DNA from: Henricia sp. BOLD:AAB3569
Taxonomy: Eukaryota; Echinodermata; Asteroidea; Spinulosida; Echinasteridae
DNA length: 64,000 bases
Direction: 5' to 3'
Assembly (NCBI GenBank): GCA_037783545.1
Contig: JBBELK010000992.1
Location: forward strand, 992,001-1,056,000
Positions 13,401 to 28,400 of this stretch are shown here, piece by piece. Each line of letters begins with the position of its first letter. Positions within the stretch are counted from its first letter, which is position 1. The notes under the pieces were generated by a model, which saw only the letters and a program-made list of their open reading frames with translations, made no database searches and was not told where the DNA came from. A program made the translations under genes and the position numbers.

Positions 13401-16400
13401 GTCGCGCTTACATCTGTCATTGACTTCACAACACCCTCGCTCAATGGTAAGCATCTATATGATGTAAGTTGCAGAAGGCAGTTTTGCGTGACAGATACAT
13501 CAGTATTTAGCAGTGTTGAAGTTGAATATTTTCCAGGTTTTTGCTCAGAACAAAAATTTCAAAGGCAGTGGATAAAGACAGTGTTATAATGACTTTCTAT
13601 TCACAATTTTAAAATGACTAAGGTCTGTCAAACGTAAATACACTTCTCACAATAAGTTAAGGATATTGTACAGATATTTGATTGAGAGTGTATGCATTTC
13701 ACTTGAATTATTTTTGAGAAAGTGGAATGCTTTGCTCATTTTTTAACCGTTGCAGCAGGAACACAGATGGAATCGGATGCCGAGCCCGGGGCCAGACTCA
13801 TGTGTCGTCTTCTGCTACGTCTCCTAACCACGGGTCCGTTACCAGGCCAATCAGACAGGAACGGCTACTACGTCAAGTCATCATGTGACCAGCATCTCCT
13901 TGCTGTTGCGCATCGGAGCATTAGTGTTGAAGCACTGGTCGGCGTTCTCAAGGCAATATTACTTCTTGGTAGGTTTTTTAAAGCTTGATAATGAATTGTT
14001 TATTGAATCAATTCACAGCAGAAAAGCTAAATCCCGTAGTCATTACACAATCTAAAAAAATCTCAAAATTGTTATTACTACTAAATCACACGTACATAGA
14101 CTGACAAAGTAAACACTTGAAATTCTTCCAAAACAGAAATTACAATACTAGAAAATACCTAATTAACCTGATTAAAAAGTTTCGTCAAAAATGGGATTGC
14201 TGTTTCATTTGTTTACTGACATATATACCCAAGAAATAAGATATTGTGCTGAACAATCATACATTGTTTTTGTACAAAGAACAACAAATACGACCCACTG
14301 AAACGTGGATTAAGACTTCACAAAGAATAGCAATTGCAGTAATGACTTTGTCAGAAAACTGGGTGAAGAATTTCGTTTTTGCGTACAACTTTTTTAAGTG
14401 CCACAGGAGACACTAAGGACCTGTATGTAAAAAAAGTCATTCTTCACTTAGTTTTTGGACAAAATGGCAGTGCCCATACCACCAAACATTACTGCAATAT
14501 TCATTTGTTGTCAAGTTCCTGTCCGCTTTTCAGTGGGTTATATGTCTTGCTCTTTGCATAACAATAACGTCTGAGTTGCACTTGTTTAGCACAACGTCTT
14601 TTGTTTACATGGGTCTTTCCATAAAAACCGGAGCCAAAGTGTGACATTTTTATGCATTTGTATAAACAGCCTTTTTAAGTTAACAAAATTGTTTAAAGAA
14701 ATTTATGTGCAATTTCTAAATAATGTAGAATATTTAAAATAATTTACAAACGGTTAAACACGTCTTGGTATCATAGTCTTGAAAATATTCAAGTCTGTTT
14801 GACAAAAAACTTCTTTTTTTTTCTGGAAAAGGTAGTTGCTGATTTTACCCAGCTGTAAAACCTGACTTTATCGATTCAAATTACATTTATTATGAGCGAA
14901 ATTTGTCACATTTTCAGCGAAAGTTTCAAAATGTCACATTTGCACTTAGAAGATCGCACTAGTTTATTGAATTGTTCTCGTTATGTTTTGGGTAGTATCA
15001 ACAGATAAAAGTGGTGTTCGATTCATGGGGTCATATATTCTTTATATGCTGAGGGTGATTATCCAAACTCAACTCCAGAAGTGTCACGACGTAAGGGGAA
15101 CACTGTGTCCCGTTTTCATGGAATGCCATATACTTCTTTTTGAAAAGATGATAAAATAATGAAATTTTCTCTGGTTGATTAGGTGAAGCTGGTGTTGGCG
15201 GCGGGTCCAGCAGCAGTTTTGACGACTTCACCGATGACCCCAAGTCCTCCGGATCAATTGAAACGGCCAGTCTTAGTGACTATGCCAAGTTCACTCTTAA
15301 GACTATCTGCAGTCAGAGCTGGGTCCGCGAGATCTTTCTTAAGGATCCCGATCGCCTCTGGACTAGGGAGGTTTTGCTAGATCAAGTTTTGTCCCACAAA
15401 CATGTGAGAAACTTTCACACTTTCTGGAACACCTTGGCGGTATCAAGGCCCAAACTGATTTCTAAACTTATGAGAGTTTGTTTACAACCTTTTTCACAAA
15501 CACTTAGCGATGGTGTTAGTCCTCGCAAAGCACTCAGTAGTGGTGAATTCTTTGCCTCAACTAAAATGCAATAGCTACATGTACATGTATAAGCATAGAT
15601 GTGACATCATAAAAGGATGACCTGAAATAACCGTACATGTATCTCTACAGATTTTGAACCATTGTAAACCATACCGTTTGAGAAGTGGCATTTTTAAAAG
15701 TATTTTCATTAATTATAAATCAGGGTCATTATTGTTTCAGTTAAGAAATATCAAAGTGACAAATGAGCGAAATTGGTGTTACACATGTGAAAAAAGAATT
15801 ACAGCATGGACACAGTTTTACGTCAAAAAAGTGATCTGGTCACCACTTTTAAATAAACTATGTATCTGTAACATACAGATACAAAATGTAAACGCTCTTT
15901 AAAAAAAAGTAAAAAAACACCAAATTACATGCATAAATTAGTGTATACATGTAAATAAGTTAATTCAGTGTAAAACTGGCTAAAACTGTGGTGGTAATGG
16001 CCCGGTCACACATAGACGACACACGGCCCGCGCACTGAAAATTCAGCAAAAAATGGAAAATAGGATCAGTGCGTCGTTGTGCGCCCAACTTTTGTCAGGA
16101 TTTGGGAGAGGCTAGCGAGCTGACACCGAATGCATAGCGTGTTGCTGACGTGCTGCGCGTATACTGGGCGCATACAAAGCGCATACAGACCGTATACAGA
16201 GCGCACATATCAACAACCCTAACGAATGCATCACGTGTTGCTAGCGTGTGGGACGAATGGCCAGCGCATGCACCGCGCGTTCAACGCACAGCCCGCGAAC
16301 GGCAGCAGTCACGTGACTGTGCCTATAAAAAGCGTCGGCTCGTAGATCGTATTTCATCTTCTGAGGTGGTTCTTCTAGACACGATCAGTAGGAGAAGTGA

Positions 16401-19400
16401 TGAGGCGGTGGTGCCGGACCCGCTTATTTACCCTATGACTACACGCTACGTACACGCTATACGTACACGCCAGGTATACGCTAGGAACACGCAAGAAGAA
16501 CGTTGGGTGCGTTAGAGACCCGTTCAGCACGCTCATATTCGCCGCATGTTCGCTGGGCATGCGTTTGAAGCACGCTAGGTGTGCGCTAGGTGTGCACTAG
16601 GCGTTCGTTAGACCTCAGCCGCCGAACTTACAACGAATACACAGCGTGCGCTCCGCATATGTCTGGCGTTGGTCTAGCGCGCTCTGCGCGTGTCTGGCGT
16701 CCTTTTGACGTGTACATTCATGCGTCGAGCTCCGCGCACATTTTTGTGCATGCACAAAAAATCCCGACGCACACAGCGAATGACGTCGAATGCATAACGT
16801 TGGTCCAACGCGCTCGACTAACGAGTAACGCATAATGACGCACACCTAGCGAACGACAACGCACTGGCCAAAATTGCAAATTTTCAATGCGCGGGCCGTG
16901 CGTCCCCCGTGCGTCGTCTATGTGTGACCGGGCCATAAATAAACATAGTTGAACTAAAAGTGGGAATACTTCTATACATGTGTGTAAATCTGTTTATGGA
17001 AGGAGTTTAATGTTGGTGCCCCAAACACATCGCATGTTTCATGGAGTCGGTTGTAGGTAGATGAAATCCTTGAAACAAAGCCTTGTTTGGTTACCTTCAC
17101 CCGGCTCCGTGGAACATGCATGATGTGTTTGGAAGCAGATCTGGTTCGACGTTCTGGAACAGTAAGGGGAAATGGATTAGCTTACACTGAACCCTTAGGT
17201 ACACCTGCAGGAACTGGATAGCATTGACTCTCAACAACCACTCGATGTTTCTAAAACAACTATTCCAGAACATCCATTCCAGAATGAAATTTGTGGGTGC
17301 ACATACACCTGAGGCGTGTTCAACAGCACAATACCGAAATACGTATGGCAGCGTCGGTATGCTGCAACCGAAACGGCTTATTGAACGACTACATCCCAAA
17401 ACGTACGATCAAACATGGCTACTGTAGACAACGCGGTTTGCAAAGCACTACAGCTGCATGCTAAACACGAAGATTCTGACAATTAAATTGCAAATCAAAG
17501 CTGCTAACTGAGCTGGCAGTGGTCTTCCACAGTCGAAGAATAAACACTTTGAAATTCTGCTCCGCATGCCGAATGTTGAAGCAAAATATTAACTTGAAAC
17601 CTCGAGGTTGTCCGTCCGCCATCTTGGTATGGAAAACATACCACGTTAGAGTTGGGATTGCTTGGGATGCAATACGTATTGGAAATACCTTGCTTTCGGT
17701 TGCGTTCAACATTTCCGGTATGCCGGTATGGCCAATACCGGCGTACGTACATGTATTGTGCTATTGAACCTGCCCCTGATAATGCTCAACGCACAAGACC
17801 TTTCATACATTTTATGAAACATGTGAAACAACAACATATTGCTAAGCAGCCTGTTACAAGGCATGAATTTCAATTTTCGTGTTATTTTGAAACGCCCCCA
17901 AATAACAATTATATTACTTTTTGTTTGTTTACAAATATTCATATTAAATGTACTTTATTTATATTGGTAGCCATTCTGGTAAAATACATAACCCTCTGAA
18001 ATTCGCCTTTTATTTGTTATTTATTCTATTTTATATTTTATTTTTGTTTTTTACAACAGGCCCACTATTTGGTGCAACTCATCTGCTACCCAAACGGAGT
18101 CCCATCAACATCAGATGGCTGTTATGAGAGTGAACAGAAACAGGGCATCACCAGAATACTCAGGGTAGGTATTTATAGTGACATTTGTATGAAAACAAAA
18201 AAATCAGGGGCGGAATGCAATAAATTCAACTTAGCCGCTGGTCTAAGATTAGTTGTTTATAGCCAGCTGTCCAACTCAGGGGGCTTTATTATGCTATGGT
18301 CACACAATTCCGGTTTTGCATGGCTGTGGTGCTATGATAGGACTTATAGCTAATCCTAATCAATCCTAGTCGGACCGTACTCGAACTTACATGTAGTGAC
18401 CCATAGTCAATCCTTACCAACCGTCTTCAATCGGCAGCGTGTTCCGGTGGAGGTTGGTGTGCCATACCTTGCGCAATCCTATTAAAGCTGGGACACTTTG
18501 AAAAACATTTCCTTTCCCGGCTTTCCTTGGTGGCATAGTGTAAGTCCAGTGTTAACAGCTCGAACAGAGTGTTTCCCCTAGAAAATTGTTAAAGCAAAGT
18601 GGTAAAATATATTTGAGATGAAATACATACATTGTCTGTTCGCTTTCACCATCCTATACTGTGGTACTGCCATGATATAAACAGTGGATTCCTGGAGAGG
18701 TTTCAGTTCGTTTATTGTACTAAAATCAGTTTTATTGTCTTTTTGTATCAATTTTAATGTCTAAGAGCTCAGAAAGCATAATTCTCTAAGAATATTGTTG
18801 GAAGCTCTGAATGTGAAAGGGTATAGTAGCCGATTGCTAAAGAGTAGTGGCCATTTGCGAAAAGGTAGTGGCACCAGTACTCTATAACGCTTTGGGGGAA
18901 ACTATGGAATGTTAAAATGACAATGAAACCACAACCAAGCGTCGTGACTTCTTATTGGCACCGTACAGATCTCAGGGTAAACCTTCTACTAGAGGCGATG
19001 TGATCTGTAGTGGGACCCTACTCAAATCTTAGTAGGATCGGGAATTCATCTCAGTTTGGTCAATCATAGCAGAGGAACACAGAAATGCACCGGCGCCAAC
19101 TGGGATGCACCACTGTAAATGTGTGACATGACCCTTAGCTGAGTCTTTGGTTTAACCCATTACTGTAAAACCAGTCTAATTTGTTTTTAAGTCTAAAGTT
19201 TTATCAGTTATATATGTATATTTATTTATTTATTTTATTTTTTATTATTATTTTATTTGGCTATTGTTGCTATTTTAATGTAAACCAAGTATTTTTAGTC
19301 TTTGGACTTTTTCTTTGTGTCTATTTATGATTTCCCTTCCCAATTTGTCACAGAACTTGGACCAGTGGACCCTGCGAGTGTCGTGGTTAGAGCTCCAGCT

Positions 19401-22400
19401 CATGCTGAAGCAGTGCGCCAACTCTGAAATGAACCAGCTGTTGGATAACATCGCTAAGGCAACTATTGAGGTGTTTCAACAGCAGGGAGGGGAGGACACT
19501 TCATCAGGGGCAGTGAAGGGCGCCCTCAGTGGTCAGAATGGACAGAGGAAGACTTTGCAACAACTCAGGTAAGTTTGTGCAGCTCGGTCTGTGCCAGGCT
19601 GTTCAAATGGGAGGCCACAATGGTTTTCATTTGTTTAATTTGTTTTTCACAGCATCAAAGTGATTTTTCACAGTTTTAACCCTTTTCAAAGGTGATGAGA
19701 TTGTAATACCATATGTCATGTTTCATTACCATTCTGAGATTTCATGTTTAAATCGGTATATTTTCAATGTCGTCGTCAAAGAAACCACCAAAGTTTTGTA
19801 TTAACTATTATATTTGGAAGCTACAAAGCGACATTTATTATTTACTATTTTCAATGGGTGTTAAATTATGCTCAAATTATCACTTTAATCCAGTAATTAT
19901 CGAAGTGGCCCAAACTGCCTTTAATAAGTTCAAGGCTTCTGAGTGCTCATAGCATTTGCACAATTAAAGAAGCGATTGTTCGGATATTCATTTTTCCAAA
20001 AAAATGTATTTCTTCCAACTATAAAAAATACTGTAGATACTGTTTTTCCAGACTATTTTTTGTCTGTGTGAAATCAGGCTACATGTAATTTGTATCAGTC
20101 ATGCATGGTTGTATTTATTATTTATGTTACTTGGATTTGTTGTTATGTAATGACCTGAAACCTGCTACCAAAGACACTTGGAACTTGAATCAATTTGAAA
20201 CTTGTCACAACAGACTTGTTATGGCTGGAATGTGAGGACACAGTTCCTGCCAGGTTTGCAAACTGCTTGTAATAGTTTATGTCCTAATCATTGGGTCGTA
20301 TTCATACAAACTAGCATATTTGCTTTTACTACCATTTTTGAAAAGAAACTACAGTAAGTGCATGTTTTTCTGAAGCATTTGCTAGACCATTAGCATTCAC
20401 TTCGAGTTGTATGAATAAAAAGCAGTAAAATGAGCGTGATCCAATTCCATCCCTAACGCGCGAGGGACGGAAATCAAGAGACAAATGCCTTTCCTTAGTC
20501 AATACAACAAATGAAAACTAAAGTGAACCTGTATGTTTACCTTCTACTTATGTTAATACACACACCCAGTTTATCACATGTTGAAATTGGCTTTACAGTT
20601 TTATGCGGAGGTTGTTTTTATGTGTGAGGGACAGATAATCAATAAAATTGACAAAACTGCCATTTTTTACATGCATTTTCAACTATTTCTTGAAAATGTG
20701 ATGGCACAGTGTGCCCAGTCAAATGTATTCTGTTAATTTTGATTATTCTGTTAATGATTGTAAAATATGGACATTTCTCTACTGATCGAGGTATTATTTT
20801 GATTAATTTAAGAAATTTTGAAGTTTTGAAGTTTTCATCCAGTGTTTACAAGTTTTGGATCACGCTCAGTATTCTACTAGTTAAATGTCAAGTCTGGGTC
20901 TTGGCAGATTTGAAAATAGATAACCAAATAGGCCTACATGTGCACTAAATGGCAGGGTTCAGGATTGAAGTTTGGAAGGAAAAGGTATACATCCTTTAGG
21001 AGGGATTGTCCTGAATCTAAATACAAGCATCTACATGTATGCCAATTTGAGAAAGTAGAAAATGTGGAAAGGATGACTATTAAATAGTGTCTTGTATATA
21101 AAGCCTGTCACGTGCTGATACTCGACCCACTTTTTTTAAAGCTTTTTACAATGTCCTTCCAGGGTTACCATAACTGTGTGTGTGCTTCCATACGTATACA
21201 GACAATGGAAGCCCTATTGTTAAATACCATTTAAATGTGCAGGCAACCACAAGTAATAGGGTCATTCCGTTGCTAGAAACCTTTTTGGACGAAACTTTTT
21301 CTAAAAATACTTCAACCTACATGTACATGTACATGTTTGTCATTAACATGTACAAAATTTTAGAGGCCAACTCCAACTCGTTGCTGAGATATGACCTCCA
21401 GAAAATGCCTACCCTACCCACAGTTTTTTACATTTTTGGAGGCCTGTATCTCAAAAATGCTTGGGAATTTTTACCTGAAAATTGATATAATACACATAGA
21501 ATGGCATCCAGTCTGCATGATTCTGTTATCAAAAGTACGGTACCACGTTTCCTCTACATGTACGAGATGTCGCTCCCCGAAAACCCTCATTTCTGATTAT
21601 CGTGGTCATTTTTTTTTTCATTTTTGGATCCCCATGGTGCCCACATGGATGGTCGGATTGACTTCATATTTTATATGCACACACACTAGGCACATGGGTT
21701 TGCTTCATATCAAGGGCAAAGCAATTCCACCCTTTTTAGGGGCGTGGTGAAGGCTAAAAAGTGGGTTTGCAAAGAAAAATGGCAAAATGAGCCTCCTCTT
21801 CTGAGGGGTGGTTCCCTGATAGGTCACTACCCAAGCGATTGAAACTTAAATGCTGCATCCAATCTATCACTGGTATAAAATTTGGTCTGGTATCTTTTTC
21901 GAACTAACAACCTGTAGAATTGAACAGGTATTAAATGACATATTGGACTGCACTCCTTTAGTAACATGTTGTATACTATGTATAATGCAATTATTTTTTT
22001 AGCAAAATATTAACCTTTTACAAAAATTCAAAAAACCATGAAGGAAAAAAGATACCAGACCAATTTTTATACCAAAGATATGTAAGTTTCAATCGCTTGG
22101 GTAGTGACCCGTTGGGGGAACCACCCCTCAGAAGAGGAGGCTCATTTTGCCATTTTTCTTTGTGAACCTACTTTTAAGTCTTGACCATGCCTCCAAAAAG
22201 GGTGGAATTACTTTGCCCTTAATATGAAGCAAACCCATGTGCCTAGTGTGTGTGCATATAAAATATAAAGTCAATCTGACCATCCTTATGTGGGCACCAT
22301 GGGGAGCCAAAAATGAAAAAAAAGTTACCACGATAATAAAAAATGCGGGTTTTCTGGGAACGACATCTCGTAAAGGAAACGTGGTACCGTACTTTTGATA

Positions 22401-25400
22401 ACAGAATCATGCAGATTGGATGCCATTCTATGTGTATATCCCAAGCACTTTTGAGATACAGGCCTCCAAAAATGTAAAAAACTTCAATGGCACGGCTATG
22501 ATTGGGAAGTGTGGGTAGGGTAGGCATTTTCTGGAGGTCATATCTCAGCAACGAGTTGGAGTTGGCCACTAAAATTGTGTACATGTTCATGACATAGGTT
22601 GAAGTATTTTTGGAAAAAGTTCGTCCAAATCTGAGTCGGACCCCTGACAAATTTTCTGAAATTTAGGTGATTTCATACAGAATGACCCAATATTTACTAC
22701 CATTTTTACTTGTTGTAGATGCTGAACAGTAAAAGAAGATTTGTATTCATATAAATCGAAGCATTTGCTTATTCTAAATGGTTATAGACCGTGTGACATT
22801 TGTTTTCTAAAGCACCCTCCATCCAAATCTTGCCTGCCGTTGTGCGCACATATCATGCTTTGCATAAATTTGCTTAGGGAATGATGTCCAAGGTATCAAA
22901 ATTCAAAGATGTGACTGGCGACCTCATTCTTTATCCAAATTAATGCACAATTGTGTATGTGTGTGTTTGTAATTTCTGGAGCAGGTCTGAACAGGAACGA
23001 AGCGGTGTGTGGTTGGTGGCGCCACTCATCTCCAAACTATCTAGTCAAGTCCAAGGCCGAGTCCTGAGAGCCGCGGGGAATGTCTTGGAGAGCGTCGGTC
23101 AAACTTGGTCCAAATCCAGCAAAGACAAAGACAAACACGGACAAAAGACGTTAGTGTAAATCACTCTCTTTAATTGTTGTTGCTTTCTACCTTTGACTTT
23201 AATATTTTAATTGAAAAATGTCATGAGAGACGGTGTTAAAAGTACTTTGAAGGAAACCAGTGTTTACTACATGTAAGGGATACAAAGAACACACAGGGTT
23301 CAAAATAGCTTGGGGCTTGTAACCCCTAGTTAGCAATTGAAATCCCGTTGTTCCACTATTTAAGCATGTTTCCAGGAACCAATTTCATAGAGCTGCTTTT
23401 AAGCACAAATATTGCTTAATCTTAAACAAAGCTTGCTAAAAATGTGGTTACCAGGAAAACTTTAATGTGATTGTCATGGTAACTATATGTAAATGGGTCT
23501 TTCGATACCAGTCTCACACAGTTTCTATCGAAAGGATTTCACTGGCAACCCAGTGTACTCAGCTAGAGTGGGTTTTTATAAAACTTAGTCATTTTGTGAG
23601 TGGCACTGCTTACTACATGTATACACAATAACATGCTAAAACTTCACGGAACAAATTGCATCTTTTGAGGTGTTGAGAGATCATGCATTTTTACATGTTT
23701 TAGTAACCATTTTCCCAGTTCTTGTTTGTGTACTTTTTGTAAGGCTAAACTTGATTGAACTTTGAGGTCTATTGCCAAAATTGACATTTGTGCAACCCCA
23801 CTGAAGTTGCTTATTAATGTCTAGAACCAGACACATAATCCCCTTCATGTCCAACACTAGTGGCTCCAAATAAAATATTTACAATAATTTAAAAATATTG
23901 TGTGAAGAAGAAAATAGAAAAAAGGGGGCTCAGATAAAAAATAAAGTATCTGTACGTACAAATAGGTTAAAAGTGTGTAATTGTGAGTTATTCTGTACTT
24001 GGCTAATTTGTTGTGCTTACCAATTCCAGCTGCGCTCCATCTATGCAAACGTTGCCAACGTTTACATAAGTTCATGAAAACACCAGAACCAGTGACACAC
24101 GTTTGCAATGTCCGAGTAAATCGAACACAGTCTTAAAGATTTTGTGGTGTTTTTTTTCTTCCATTTATTGATGCAGTCAGATGTCCCTGATTAGCCACCA
24201 GCCTCTTCTATCGTTAGTCCTAACGTGTCTAAAAGGCCAAGATGAACAGCGAGAAGGTCTCCTAACATCGCTTCAGACTCAACTCACGCAGTTCCTGCAG
24301 TCACCCAAAGATGTGAGTACACAGCAAAATTTGCACCACGCATAAAATTACATGGAAACTCAAGGAGGGACTCTGGCAGGAACCACTATAAAAGGTCTAT
24401 CTGGCCACTGGTTGGAAACAGCTTGTTTACATTGTGTCACTGGTCCGGAAGTAGAATGATTGATAGCTTCTATTATGCAGCGTACACAAATAGATAGGGC
24501 TTGGCTATAAGTCCTGACTTTCCAGAGTCGGCCTGTCTGGTGAGTGAACCCGGCATTAAAGGTGATTATACAAGCTCCAACGGCGGTGTTCGATTGAGGA
24601 TTGCATGGAGTTTGAGCGGAAAAGGCTCAAAGGTGTTTCCACTATGAGCAACTGACAATGGAAATTTGGCACACACCATTATTAATAACAATGGCTTGTA
24701 CCCAATTTCCAATGTTAGCTGCTCATAGTGTTCTTGTAATTAGAAAAATTACAAAAATACCCCTCTACCTAGTGGTATATAACAGAGAGTTAAAACTTCA
24801 ATGGGTAGTTTGCAGTTTTATTTCTTTTTTTTACAAATTTCTAGCTCAAAAAGCATTACACTCTCAAGAAGAATGTGTCCCAAGGTTTTACAAATGTTAT
24901 CGCCTGATGTCCAATAAAACATAAATTAACATCAGACAATTGACTTTGTGAACCAAGTCCGATAGACAAGAGTTATTCCACTTGCAGGCTACAATAGACT
25001 AAACTCCGTCGATATCAGCATTTTACCGATATTGGTATATTCATCTAAATATCGAATAAAACCGATATATAGAGTATTAAAGCAATTTTTCAACGTACAT
25101 TTTGACTGCCATAGAAACTTGAAGGCGCTGGCTGAAGCCGAGCGCCTCTTCTGCAGGGCAACCACAACGGCTAATGCTGTCTATGTTCTCAAATGTCCAC
25201 ATGATTTTTTTCTCCGAACGAGGTGCCACACCTAAAATGCGCAGACATATTTTTCTTTAAAAGTTTTAAATGTACTGTTAAACACTTTTTGTGTACATCA
25301 AAATCCTTAATATCCTCGAAATTGTGCCACAGTGAATTTTGTTCTGTTGCCATTTTGTGTACAGTTTGCCTGTACAATGGCATACGTACAAGTCTTGTTT

Positions 25401-28400
25401 CTGCCTCAGCCAATGTCCACCCATGTGGCAAGTTGCTTTCTTTCATTCGCACATGTTATGTACCAACGCAGAAACCTTTAATTGAGATGTCATGCGCTAC
25501 ATCCAAGTAACATTTAGATGCCCTTCTTTTGTTTCATATGTGCTTATCCGTTTGTCTCCATTCATTTTCCTCAGGACCGATGGGAGGATGAGCAAAGTCG
25601 AAGGATGATGCATGAAGCATTACAGCTGCGACTCAGTCTGGTTGGCATTTGAATAGTTTATTAAATGGTGTATCTTTTATATTCCTCAAGGAAATGGTAC
25701 TTCAATCATTTGAAGTACTGCTGTACTTCAAATGATTGAAAACATTTGGGGTTTGGGTCACATCTTCAGTGATCTCTCACTATACTAACAATGTAAATTG
25801 GGCACAAACCATTGTTATTAACAATAGACTATGTAAGTTGACCTCGCGAACGTACGAGACCGCGCGAGACCACGGTTATTTCCGGGCACAAGACCCTATC
25901 TCTTCAACGCACGTCGCGAGCGAAATTCTTGGATTATTTTGTTTACGCAGGTTTTTGTAAACTCAGACGGCCCAAAACGCGTATCTCTAAATAAAATCTT
26001 GCATTCCAATTGATGAAGTGGGGGTATATAATCAAAAATAAGCAATCGAAATGTAAAAATTCACGATCTTTTCTGAGCCGACAAGTCAATCTTTGAAGAT
26101 CGTAAACTACATGCAGCAAAAGATGTGCAACACGTACAGCAGCTGACGTACGTAGGCCTACAGTGTACATACAGACCTCGCTAGCGATAGGCGAAACGCC
26201 ATCTACTAAAAGTAGAGCTTGCAGACTTTTTTTTTTAGAGTGATCAAGTTCGAAGCATTCATTTTCACATGAATCCACACTTGGGTCATCCATTCCAAAT
26301 TGGATGAAGAATATGCTAGCAGAGAAATTTATTCATCGTTTTTAGAGATAATTATGCATATGTGTTATATATTGTAAAAAAACATGTTAGTTACCCGAAT
26401 CACTTTCAGGTCAGTTGTATAATTAAGATTGGACAGAAAAATTTATATACAAAAAACAAAATCTCGCCCGTGTTATAGGAATAGCGGTTTTAGTCGTGTT
26501 GTGCCCGGAAGCTCAGATTTGACCTTTGCCGCGAGACTTACATAGTCTATGTATGTGCCCAATTTCCATTGTTAGTTGTTCATAGTGTCTGGGAGGTGTG
26601 GTTATGTCATTGAAGGGTTTATCCCTCTAGGGCTTGTTAATCTCACGTGATAGCCAATCCAAATCTATAGGGAACAACTACAATACCGTGTTTTAAGACT
26701 GGTCATCAATTGGCTTTATAGCTCAATTGGTAGGGAGTCTGTGCGAATAAGCAGAAGGTCCGTGGTTCGAATCCCGCTTTCACTGCATCCAGATTTCCCA
26801 AACTCAGACATTTGCCCACATTTCTATTAAAAACATTTTGAAACTCATTTTATTGGTGGAGCTAGTTTTAACCCAATCATGTTTTGATAATAGCTTATCG
26901 GATGTAGTTCCCTGTTTATCCAATCTTTTGATTATTGCCATAGCAGTGCATGTTGGAGTTAGTATGCCAACATTTACGAACTTGACAGTTAATATTTTGT
27001 CCTGGTTGGTGCATTGTACAGGTCGGTAATATGTTTGACACCATCCTACGAAGTCAGCAGTGGACGACGGAGTTTGCTTTGCTGTTACTACAACTTATTA
27101 CTACAGGGACTGTCGACACTCATTCCAATAGGTATGTGGTAAAATCCACTTCAGTATTCATGGTGTAGTCTTTCACAAGGGCGACATAAAACCCATACAG
27201 GATTTGACTGGAAAATCCTTACTCGGGTGTGACGTTTTGGAAACTATTGAAAATTCTCTCATAATGTAACTTTTAAAAGTTGGTACAGATTCTATAGGGT
27301 AACGAACACAACATCTGGTATGGTGCCTGATCACCATTGAAATGAAACAACCAAACTTGGGATGAGAGAAAATTTCATTTCATTCGTAAATTTGCATTAG
27401 CATTAAGGCTGTGCCTAACTAGTCGAATATTCGATCGTCCATCGAATATTCGATTAGCATTTTACCAAATTGAATGTTCGGTATGTGCTTTTCCACTCTA
27501 AACCAAACATGCCAATCACTGCAGTTTAAGAAAAGGTGAAAATCTCTTTTCCGTCACCGAAACAGTCGCTTCGATGACATTTGCGTCCAACTTTGTGTCC
27601 AGTGTACAGGATACAACACATTGAACATAAGGTCTATGGTTAGAGCCGACGATAATTTTTGCAAAAACTCTTTGGGCGAGAGACCATTATGCAAGTTACA
27701 ACATAGTCTGTAGTTTGAACCAAGATTAATTTTTGCAAAAACTGAATGGGCGAGAAAATTTCACATATCGAATATTTGATCGAAAATAAAACCAAATTTT
27801 TGAATAGTAAATTATTCGAAAATGCACAGGCATAATTATTATATATTTATTATTTGTCTGGCAACATGCAACCCACAATGCTCTGCGCGTCTGTACATGT
27901 GACCTTTGAGTCACGTGATTCCTAAGTTCACAGAAATTTGTGAAGGCACATCAGCCCGTACCAGTGCCCTGTAATGGTGGTGGGTACGAGCGAACCATTT
28001 TTATGAAGAGACCGATATGATCGTGATGGATCTGAGAACTTTTGATGTATGCTGTTCTGCAACTAATAATCACATTCTAACTTTGCTCTTTCAGTGAACT
28101 GTTTACCACGGTGCTAGACATGCTCTCAGTCCTCATCAACAGCACGCTATCCAGCGATTGCAGCGAAGGGGAGAAGGGCCGAGAACACCAAACACTCATC
28201 AAAAAACTCAAGAAGGAACTCGGTGATAAACACTCGTACGACATCGACCGCGTCAGGCAGCTTCTCCCGGTCCCTAAGAAGACTTGTGATGTGGTGACGG
28301 TGGAGCCCATGGGGAGTTTGATTGATACCAAAGGCAATAAGATTGCTGGATTTGACTCCATTGATAAGAAACAGGTATGGTCAAGCAAAGTCCACAGTTT

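Noticed and set aside
16150-16936. Several Arg/His/Cys-rich ORFs on both strands
   Set aside because: They lie in the CpG-rich transposon, overlap in opposite frames and show no domain.
17097-17999. Cluster of ORFs of 70-115 residues on both strands
   Set aside because: No domain, no splice context and overlapping opposite frames; probably degenerate repeat sequence.
21180-22650. Pair of ORFs of about 100-135 residues in opposite orientation
   Set aside because: They are mirror images produced by the two arms of the foldback element.
26700-26790. Functional tRNA gene with good A and B boxes
   Set aside because: Shares upstream leader text with 8395-8550 and lacks a closed acceptor stem, so it is a SINE.
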